From a bacterium (lineage in GTDB: Bacteria; Bacteroidota; Ignavibacteria; Kapaibacteriales; UBA2268), in contig JAUHXN010000044.1 in the NCBI GenBank assembly GCA_030426865.1, positions 1 through 13,535 of the forward strand: a DNA stretch of 13,535 bases. Direction: 5' to 3'. Both the position numbers and the translations under genes were made by a program. Below the pieces are notes generated by a model that searched no databases, was not told where the DNA came from, and saw nothing but the letters and a program-made list of their open reading frames with translations. Shown piece by piece: positions 6,854 to 12,214 of the stretch (position 1 is the first letter of the stretch; the number at the start of each line of letters is the position of its first letter).

Positions 6854-7028
6854 GTAATTAATATTCAGAATTTGAATTATTTTTTATATATTTGTTTAAC
6901 TATATTTATTAATAGAACTTATAATTGAAAATAATTATCACCATATTAATGAGTCTTCTATCACAAAGAAATACATAGGATTAAAATACTTACCAGTCTA
7001 ATCCTTCTCTTGCATAATTATATATATT

Positions 7029-7043
7029 TATGTAGCTTACATA
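7029..7043. promoter_or_regulatory. Operator O2 (TATGTA-N3-TACATA)
   Basis: TATGTAGCTTACATA has the same half-sites as O1 and O3 but a 3-bp centre. It ends 46 nt before the CI-type start codon. A TTG at 7010-7012 stands 20 nt before TAGCTTAC (7033-7040), a weak -7 match overlapping O2. Confidence 0.6.
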
Positions 7044-7050
7044 GTACAAA

Positions 7051-7067
7051 TATGTAATATCTACATA
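7051..7067. promoter_or_regulatory. Operator O3 (TATGTA-N5-TACATA)
   Basis: TATGTAATATCTACATA repeats the O1 architecture. It ends 22 nt before the ATG of the CI-type gene and is spaced 23-24 bp centre to centre from O2, which would place the two on nearly the same helical face and allow cooperative binding and autoregulation. Confidence 0.65.
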
Positions 7068-7089
7068 ATTATAACCAAGTGGATGCAAA

Positions 7090-7437
7090 ATGGAAAACAT
7101 AAATCAAGAAATAGGTAGTCGGCTTCGTGAGATACGTGATATATTTCACGAAGGAGTGAAGCTCTCCGCTGACCAATTCGCATTCATACTAGACGAAACT
7201 GGCGATAAGATTCGAAACTATGAATTAGGAAGAGCAGCTATTAGTGTAAGATTACTTTGTAAACTATATGAAAAAGGAATAAACCCAACTTACATAATAA
7301 CAGGTGAAGGCGATATATTCGCTGATAATAAGGCAGGTGAAAAACGCAGAGAAACTATTAAACAAAATTATGAGAAAGGAAAATTAGAATCAGAAAATAA
7401 GATAATACTAGCAGCAGCAGGTATTTTAGATGTTTAA
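7090..7437 (+). CDS. CI-type HTH repressor lacking a C-terminal protease domain
   Basis: The 115-residue protein carries an N-terminal phage CI/XRE-type helix-turn-helix. It begins IGSRLREIRDIF (8-19), with helices 2-3 in LSADQFAFILDETGDKIRNYELG and the CI-family ending GINPTYIITGEGDIF (about 74-88), very like the GINPxWLLTGEGxMF block of phage CI repressors. A charged linker follows, ending in LAAAGILDV. That includes an Ala-Gly pair (110-111), the bond cut in LexA-type repressors, but here it sits almost at the C-terminus with no protease domain in the same chain. The gene overlaps the next one by 8 nt (ATGTTTAA), so they are translationally coupled. Three palindromes in the upstream region are the likely operators. 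No prophage structural genes are in the window. Confidence 0.8.
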   Translation: MENINQEIGSRLREIRDIFHEGVKLSADQFAFILDETGDKIRNYELGRAAISVRLLCKLYEKGINPTYIITGEGDIFADNKAGEKRRETIKQNYEKGKLESENKIILAAAGILDV

Positions 7438-7960
7438 TTACTCAGATTATAATACAAGACAACTTTATGATTTGATATTTGATTATGTAACTCTCCAACT
7501 TGAAGGAATTGACAAATCTGAACAATTAAAGCTATTGAAAGAAGAGGCCGATAATAGAGAAGATGGGCTTTATGAGAAAGCTTTCAATGATGCAATGTCG
7601 AGACACGCACCTTATATACCGGTGCAAAAGTTTGAATTAGAAGAACCAGAGTATATTAAAATACTTAGTAAATCACTCGTTGGCACCAAATTTGCATTAG
7701 CATTAGTAAGTGGTGACGAAATGAAACTGGATGGACTACTCGATGGTCAGTATATACTCTATGAAAAAGACAGATTACCACAAAATAATGACAAAGTTTT
7801 AGTAGAATACAAGAATCAGGTAATTATTAAGAACTACACACGAAAAAATGATAAAATAGTATTAAGTACGTCAGGCGTTGAGTTACAAGATATTGAGTTA
7901 GATAATTCTATCAATTATAAGATATTAGGAATAGTTAGATTAAGTTTAAATATAATTTAG
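7430..7960 (+). CDS. LexA/S24-fold protein without the catalytic serine
   Basis: The 176-residue protein has a helical N-terminal part (about 1-75) and a C-terminal segment (about 80-176) that reads as a LexA/CI/UmuD peptidase S24-like fold. The family GDSM nucleophile motif appears as GDEM (95-98), with Glu97 in place of serine, followed by LDGQYILYEKDRLPQNNDKV. Lys134 (QVIIKNY) lies 37 residues later, the same Ser-Lys spacing as LexA (119/156). Without serine, self-cleavage is not expected; the fold may serve for dimerisation or as an anti-repressor or sensor subunit. It starts inside the last codons of the CI-type gene (8-nt overlap, +1 frame), so the two probably form a complex that behaves as a two-chain repressor. 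The family call rests on motif reading and is moderately sure. Confidence 0.62.
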   Translation: MFNYSDYNTRQLYDLIFDYVTLQLEGIDKSEQLKLLKEEADNREDGLYEKAFNDAMSRHAPYIPVQKFELEEPEYIKILSKSLVGTKFALALVSGDEMKLDGLLDGQYILYEKDRLPQNNDKVLVEYKNQVIIKNYTRKNDKIVLSTSGVELQDIELDNSINYKILGIVRLSLNII

Positions 7961-7986
7961 TTTTTTATTTATAAATACTTTATATT

Positions 7987-7994
7987 TAACTTTG
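7987..7994 (+). promoter_or_regulatory. Bacteroidota -7 promoter element for the response-regulator operon
   Basis: TAACTTTG is an exact TAnnTTTG match; the -33 region is a T-run (7961-7966) rather than a clear TTG. Transcription would start near 8000, just downstream of a GTG at 7994, which therefore cannot be the start codon and supports ATG 8027. Confidence 0.5.
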
Positions 7995-8026
7995 TGAAAA
8001 TAAAATTAACAAAATGGGGTTTAATT

Positions 8027-8497
8027 ATGAGTACAAAGCCAATATTAGTAGTCGATGATAACAAAATCACTACGAAATTGCTTAAAAGATATTTAGAGTC
8101 TAATGGTTATGAGGTAATGATAGCTCACGATGGTATAGAGTGCCTAGAAGCTGTCAAAGAAAAGAAACCTTACGCAATAGTTCTAGATGTAATGATGCCT
8201 AGAATGGATGGATACGAGACTGTTCGTAATCTGAAAGCCAACGCTGAAGATGCTTCTATTCCTGTTGTTATTGTAACTGCTCTGAACGATACTGCAAACC
8301 AATTGAAATCTATAGAAGCAGGTGCTGATGATTTCCTAAGCAAGCCAATTGAAGAGAAATTATTAGTTGCTAAAGTTAAATTACTTTCGGATCTAAATAT
8401 TGCTCAGAAAAAGGTAATAGCGCTTACTCAAGCGTTAGATGGAGCTGGTCAATCTTCTCAAGAAGTACTTACACAAGCCGGACTAAACGTAGAATAA
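8027..8497 (+). CDS. Single-domain response regulator (CheY-like receiver)
   Basis: From ATG 8027 the protein has 156 residues (MSTKPILVVDDN...), which starts the receiver fold correctly. An in-frame GTG at 7994 would add 11 unneeded residues and lies in the predicted promoter. All receiver residues are present: acidic pair Asp10/Asp11, phospho-acceptor Asp54 (IVLDVMMPRMDG), Thr84 (VIVTA) and Lys106 (DDFLSKPIEEK). The FLSKPI ending resembles PleD/PatA-type receivers. Residues after about 120 form a short helix and a Gln/Ser-rich tail (LTQALDGAGQSSQEVLTQAG), with no output domain, so it acts by protein contact. The stop codon overlaps the ATG of the lipoprotein gene by 1 nt, indicating translational coupling. 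No histidine kinase is nearby, so the phosphate donor is unknown. Confidence 0.9.
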   Translation: MSTKPILVVDDNKITTKLLKRYLESNGYEVMIAHDGIECLEAVKEKKPYAIVLDVMMPRMDGYETVRNLKANAEDASIPVVIVTALNDTANQLKSIEAGADDFLSKPIEEKLLVAKVKLLSDLNIAQKKVIALTQALDGAGQSSQEVLTQAGLNVE

Positions 8498-9126
8498 TGA
8501 AAAATAGAATATTTATAACTACTCTAACTATTATCATAGCTACACTATTTTTGGGTAGCTGTAAAACATTGAATCAGTTCGCAGATTCTCTGAACAATTT
8601 GCAACGTCTTGAGTTCAAACTAGACGAAGTAAATAATTTCCGATTAGCAGGTGTGAACCTAAGTAATATAAAATCTGTAAGTGATATTTCTCTTATGGAT
8701 GGTATAAAACTAACTAAAGCTTTTTCCGAAAAAAGATTACCGGCTCAATTTGTTCTGAATGTAGATGCAAAGAATCCAAATGATGGTACAGGTGGATCAA
8801 AACAATCATCTGCTACTCTTACTGCTCTAGATTGGAAACTATATATAGACGACAAAGAGACTATAGCTGGTAATATCAATAAAGAATTGGTTATCCCAGG
8901 AACTGGTAGCTCTGAGACAATCCCATTGGTTATGAATATAGACCTTTACGAATTCTTTGGTAACAAAGGATACGAAGATATTATAAACCTAGCTCTAGCT
9001 ATTGGTGGACAAGGCGGAAGCGCTTCACGTTTGAAACTAGATGCAAGACCTACTGTTAAGACTCCACTTGGCAATATAAACTACCCGAACCGAATCACTA
9101 TAGTTGATAAGGGCTGGACAAACTAA
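8497..9126 (+). CDS. LEA14-like (LEA type 2) lipoprotein
   Basis: The 209-residue protein opens with a lipoprotein signal ending LFLGSC, with Cys22 the predicted lipidated residue. It would sit in the outer or inner membrane facing the periplasm. The body resembles the LEA type 2 (LEA14/WHy) fold: a Greek-key beta sandwich with the pattern FKLDEVNNFRLAGVNLSNIKS, then LPAQFVLNVDAKNPN (the conserved N-P-N of the family), TALDWKLYIDD and ELVIPGTGSSETIPLVM. In plants and archaea this fold is linked to stress; in bacterial lipoproteins its role is unknown. The ATG overlaps the response-regulator stop (TAATG). A DUF21/CBS gene follows after 78 nt. The family call is fairly sure, the function is not. 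Confidence 0.78.
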   Translation: MKNRIFITTLTIIIATLFLGSCKTLNQFADSLNNLQRLEFKLDEVNNFRLAGVNLSNIKSVSDISLMDGIKLTKAFSEKRLPAQFVLNVDAKNPNDGTGGSKQSSATLTALDWKLYIDDKETIAGNINKELVIPGTGSSETIPLVMNIDLYEFFGNKGYEDIINLALAIGGQGGSASRLKLDARPTVKTPLGNINYPNRITIVDKGWTN

Positions 9127-9204
9127 ATGTTTGAATCTATTACGATTATTTCATATATTGTCTTGATTAATATCTCAAATAATAACGGAGCTTTGTAGCT
9201 TTTT

Positions 9205-10248
9205 ATGGACGTTCCCCTGATTATAACGGCTGTATCTATACTAATTGCTACTTCTATTTCTTTTTTATCTAATATGATCTCAGCTTTAAGCCAAGATGAT
9301 ATAGATGAGTTCATAGAGAACGAAACACCAAACGCGCGTAAACTTCAAAAAATTTGGCTAAAGTTTGATGATACTTTCAATCCATTTATGGTAATTGAAA
9401 CTTCTCTTTATGCTATAGCTTTATTTTCTTTCGGTTTAACTTATCAAATAGGAACTAATGGTCTATTAGCCATTATAAGTGGCTTTGTAATTCTTATTAT
9501 CATTACTCTATTGCTTAAGTTCATAGCTTACTTCACAGGTATAAAGCTATCGAAAACTATGGCAACTAAGTTTGTGCCTTTCTTTGAATTATTTTACTCG
9601 GTTCTCTCACCATTGGAATTACTAAACGAGAAATTATCACATAAAGTCAGTGGTAAAAATGCGGAGGAATTTAGCCGTGAGGAAATAACAGCTCTATTCG
9701 AATCTGCAAAAGACGAAGGCTCACTAGATGATGATGAATATAGAATTCTTAAGAACATAATGAACTTCAGTGAAGTACTAGTAACTGATGTATTAACACC
9801 TAGAACTGTTATGATTACTCTACGTGCTAGCCAGACAATAGGCGAAGTACAAGACGTAACTGAACTAAGCCAATACTCACGTATTCCGGTATGGAGTGAC
9901 GATCATGAAGAAGAAGAAATCATAGGATATGTTCTTTCCAAGGATATTTTCTTGACAGCTTTAAAAGGAGAAAAGGATAAAAAAATCAGCTCCATCACAC
10001 GCGAACTCACCCTAATAAATGAAAATACACGACTAGATAAAGCCCTAGAAGAATTCCTTCGTCGTAAAAAGCACATGTTCGTAGTAGTAGATGAGTATGG
10101 CGGTGTTGAAGGTCTAATCACTATGGAAGACGTACTAGAAACTATACTAGGCGTAGAAATAGTAGACGAAGGTGATAAAGTTGCTGATCTCCGCGTATTA
10201 GCCAAACAACAAAGAGACAAACGTATAGAACGTAAAAATGATATGTAA
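9205..10248 (+). CDS. CNNM/DUF21-CBS membrane protein (CorC/HlyC-related), no C-terminal CorC domain
   Basis: The 347-residue protein has three to four N-terminal membrane helices (about 4-24, 66-82, 86-112 and a partly buried 125-145) corresponding to the DUF21/CNNM transmembrane domain. An acidic helix, EEFSREEITALFESAKDEGSL, follows, then a Bateman CBS pair: CBS1 from about 189 (TDVLTPRTVMITL) and CBS2 from about 260, ending VVDEYGGVEGLITMEDVLETILG. CNNM proteins transport or regulate Mg2+ (sometimes cobalt) with ATP-Mg bound at the CBS pair. The C-terminal CorC_HlyC domain of about 80 residues seen in most bacterial members is absent; the chain ends soon after CBS2 in a basic tail. The start ATG at 9205 puts the first helix at the N-terminus. 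The last 11 nt contain an ATG of the next frame. Confidence 0.9.
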   Translation: MDVPLIITAVSILIATSISFLSNMISALSQDDIDEFIENETPNARKLQKIWLKFDDTFNPFMVIETSLYAIALFSFGLTYQIGTNGLLAIISGFVILIIITLLLKFIAYFTGIKLSKTMATKFVPFFELFYSVLSPLELLNEKLSHKVSGKNAEEFSREEITALFESAKDEGSLDDDEYRILKNIMNFSEVLVTDVLTPRTVMITLRASQTIGEVQDVTELSQYSRIPVWSDDHEEEEIIGYVLSKDIFLTALKGEKDKKISSITRELTLINENTRLDKALEEFLRRKKHMFVVVDEYGGVEGLITMEDVLETILGVEIVDEGDKVADLRVLAKQQRDKRIERKNDM

Positions 10249-10267
10249 TCACATATCAATGGTTATT

Positions 10268-10828
10268 ATGAAGTACCTTTCTTCGATTCTGTTCCTTTTA
10301 CTTTCCTTTTGCACTTTAAATTCTGAAGAACATAAACGTATTGGAGTTAATTATTCTAATTCCATAGGAATATACTCACTTGCATCTAACCTAAGTGACG
10401 AATCGGATATAGTCTCTTCCATCGAGAGATTCAGTTTATCCTATCATACAGAATTCGAACAAAGACATTTAATTCATGAAACAGATGTTGTCTTAAAAAT
10501 TGGATTTTCTAATTATCAACTAATTGAAAGCGAAGACATACGAGAACTGAATTCTGTTGACTTTCAAATAGGATTTGGTGATATATATGAGCTGAATAAT
10601 AGCTTAGTATTTTACTTTTATATCGGTGGACAAATCAGCTATTTGTACAATGCTCCATCTAACTCACCTATTAGAACAGCCAATTCATTCCCATTTATAT
10701 CAACTGGTTTAATGTATAATATCACTAGTGGCTTAGAGCTCAAAGCTGAGCTACAATCTGGCTTGTTTAGCAATAGATTATTGGGCATCATACCTAGTTA
10801 TGAGTTTGGATTGGCTTGGCGGTATTAG
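10268..10828 (+). CDS. Small predicted outer-membrane beta-barrel protein
   Basis: I chose the ATG at 10268, which gives a clean signal peptide (MKYLSSILFLLLSFCTLNS, cleavage before EEHKR). In-frame ATGs at 10238 and 10259 would add 10 or 3 residues before it. The 186-residue product is rich in alternating hydrophobic/polar strands, for example VNYSNSIGIYSLAS, VVLKIGFSNYQL, LVFYFYIGGQISYLY and LELKAELQSGLF. It ends FGLAWRY, with a terminal aromatic residue typical of Bam-inserted barrels. The size suits an eight-stranded barrel. LSFC is not a good lipobox, so lipidation is unlikely. It follows the CNNM gene within 20 nt and is the last gene of the operon. No family name can be given; the barrel is inferred from pattern only. 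Confidence 0.7.
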   Translation: MKYLSSILFLLLSFCTLNSEEHKRIGVNYSNSIGIYSLASNLSDESDIVSSIERFSLSYHTEFEQRHLIHETDVVLKIGFSNYQLIESEDIRELNSVDFQIGFGDIYELNNSLVFYFYIGGQISYLYNAPSNSPIRTANSFPFISTGLMYNITSGLELKAELQSGLFSNRLLGIIPSYEFGLAWRY

Positions 10829-10884
10829 TGCAGTACTACTTTGATTATAATAATTTGTTTTTATCTTAGAATGCTCTGCACAGG

Positions 10885-10912
10885 CACTCCGCTTCGTATC
10901 GTTCTGAATGAC
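10885..10912. repeat. Degenerate GTCATTC-type interspersed repeat
   Basis: On the minus strand this reads GTCATTCAGAACGATACGAAG followed by CGGAGTG. It resembles the GTCATACTAAGCGAAGCGAAG copy at 502-522. Repeats of this form are frequent between Bacteroidota genes; the function is unknown. Confidence 0.45.
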
Positions 10913-10919
10913 AAGTTTC

Positions 10920-10970
10920 GTAGAGACGTATTGTTTTCACTGAGCGGCGCCGAAGTGTATACGTCTCTAC
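10920..10970. repeat. GTAGAGACGTAT inverted repeat (MITE/REP-like element)
   Basis: GTAGAGACGTAT (10920-10931) and ATACGTCTCTAC (10959-10970) are perfect 12-bp inverted arms around a 27-nt centre. The centre contains CACTGAG and CGAAGTG flanking a CGGCGCCG palindrome (10944-10951). GTAGAGACG...CGTCTCTAC palindromes are common dispersed intergenic repeats in Bacteroidota and cyanobacteria. Here it lies just beyond the terminator of the metal-efflux operon. Confidence 0.65.
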
Positions 10971-11000
10971 AAAAAAAGCCCCCTAAATGAACAGAGGGCT
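10971..11000 (-). terminator. Rho-independent terminator of the metal-efflux operon
   Basis: On the minus strand the stem AGCCCTCT/AGGGGGCT (complements of 10993-11000 and 10977-10984, one G-U pair) encloses an 8-nt loop and is followed by seven T (10971-10977). It begins 18 nt after the stop codon of the adaptor gene. Confidence 0.8.
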
Positions 11001-11018
11001 GCATAATATTATTTGTAC

Positions 11019-12203
11019 CTAATGCGAATGCCCTACGGAGCCTTTGTCCATTTCAGCTTGTAGGAAATATGCTTGCGTTTGGGCTATTTTCATTACTTTA
11101 TCATTGCTCAAAATACTCTTTACCTCTACCCATCCATCTTTGATAAGTCCAGTTATAACTTTTACTCTTCTTAGTTGTACATGGTCATCATCTTTTCCTT
11201 CATATACGAACGCATAAAAGTCTTTGCCGTCTCGGACTAGAGCAGATTCAGGTAAAGCGTTCACTTTAGACGAATCTATTAGTATAGTACCCTTTATATA
11301 TATTCCTGGGATTAGTCCTTCTTTGTTGTCCTTTATTTCTGCGTGTATATGTACCGCCTTTGGGTTCTCTTCGAATACTTTACCAACTGAATAAATCTCT
11401 GCATTCAGCTCCCTATCGGGAATATATTCGGTGCTGAATCTAACTTTTTGCCCTTTCTTTACTTTCATAGCATCTTTCTCGAATATCATTAGGTCTGCGT
11501 GGATATGGTCATTGTTTACTATGCTGAGTATCTCATCATTGGGGTTTATATATTGCCCATTTCTTACCGCAACTTTGGTTACGAAACCTGGTATCGGACT
11601 TTTGATAGCAATGTTTTCAGTAATTTCACCTTTTAGTACATTGTCCGTGCTTATACCAAGCATCTGGAGTTTTTTCTTCTCCCCTTTGTAACGTGCACTT
11701 TTTGATAGATATTCCGACTTTACCTTCTGAAAAGATTTACCTGAGTTTGCATCCAAATCGAATAACTTTTTCTGTCTTTCGAATTCAGTTTCCAAATATT
11801 CTAATTCACTAGCCAACTCGATGAAGTTAGTTTGAAGCTCCACTAGATTCGGATGATGCATAATAACTAAAGTCTGACCTTTAGCTACTTTATCTCCTTC
11901 TATTACCTTTATATCCCTTATATTAGCCCCTACCATTGCGGTTACAGTAGCTTCATTGTTCGGGGGTAACCTAAGGTGTCCAGTAGCATATACTGCTTCG
12001 CTGAGGTTTCTTCTAATTAGTGAATCGAACTTTATATTCATAGATTCAAATACTTTTTTATCTATTTCTAGTACATCATCATCGTGTGGATGAGCTGCGT
12101 CTGCTACTTCGTCGTGTGGATGGTCAGCGTGAGGATCTTTGCTTTGTTCGTTAGTACAAGAAGCAAACGTTATCGCCAATAATATTAAAATTAATTTTTT
12201 CAT
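11019..12203 (-). CDS. Heavy-metal RND efflux periplasmic adaptor lipoprotein (CusB/CzcB-like)
   Basis: The 394-residue protein is a membrane-fusion subunit bridging the RND pump and outer-membrane channel. It begins with a lipoprotein signal (ITFASC, Cys16). A His/Asp-rich segment follows (residues 23-43, containing PHADHPHD and AHPHDD), a probable periplasmic metal-binding arm, and the C-terminus ends GHSH. Beta-barrel and lipoyl half-motifs flank a helical hairpin: IRDIKVIEGDKVAKGQTLV (lipoyl 1), coiled coil LVELQTNFIELASELEYLETE... to about 178, IKSPIPGFVTKVAVRNGQYI (lipoyl 2), then VKKGQKVRF and the membrane-proximal LPESALVRDGK. The gene starts 11 nt after the RND-TolC fusion and ends before a clear terminator. 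His-rich ends fit Zn/Co/Ni/Cu-type substrates, but the metal cannot be fixed; copper-type Met clusters are absent. Confidence 0.92.
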   Translation of the reverse strand: MKKLILILLAITFASCTNEQSKDPHADHPHDEVADAAHPHDDDVLEIDKKVFESMNIKFDSLIRRNLSEAVYATGHLRLPPNNEATVTAMVGANIRDIKVIEGDKVAKGQTLVIMHHPNLVELQTNFIELASELEYLETEFERQKKLFDLDANSGKSFQKVKSEYLSKSARYKGEKKKLQMLGISTDNVLKGEITENIAIKSPIPGFVTKVAVRNGQYINPNDEILSIVNNDHIHADLMIFEKDAMKVKKGQKVRFSTEYIPDRELNAEIYSVGKVFEENPKAVHIHAEIKDNKEGLIPGIYIKGTILIDSSKVNALPESALVRDGKDFYAFVYEGKDDDHVQLRRVKVITGLIKDGWVEVKSILSNDKVMKIAQTQAYFLQAEMDKGSVGHSH

Positions 12204-12214
12204 TTCTATTTCTC

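Larger units (their letters stand above)
6776..7089. promoter_or_regulatory. Divergent control region of the phage-like switch
   Basis: This 314-base stretch holds no gene. It separates the Mor-like gene (-) from the CI-type gene (+) and contains three TATGTA/TACATA operators, a minus-strand promoter, and small dyads GATTGC-TCT-GCAATC (6801-6815) and AGGATTA-N15-TAATCCT (6977-7005). It is strongly AT-rich. A TATATTTG match to the -7 element occurs at 6887-6894, but no TTG lies at suitable spacing. Confidence 0.65.

Noticed and set aside
7090..7960. A single repressor gene broken by a frameshift
   Set aside because: The second frame has its own ATG and a long helical N-terminal part, and the pair would be unusually long if fused; the overlap looks like coupling rather than damage.
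7994..7996. GTG as start of the response regulator
   Set aside because: It overlaps the -7 promoter element, and the receiver fold starts properly at ATG 8027.
10238..10240. ATG overlapping the CNNM gene as start of the small barrel protein
   Set aside because: It would place ten polar residues before a clean signal peptide; ATG 10268 fits better, though 10259 cannot be excluded.
9903..10259. Minus-strand open frame opposite the CBS domains
   Set aside because: It is a serine/arginine-rich shadow of the CBS coding sequence.
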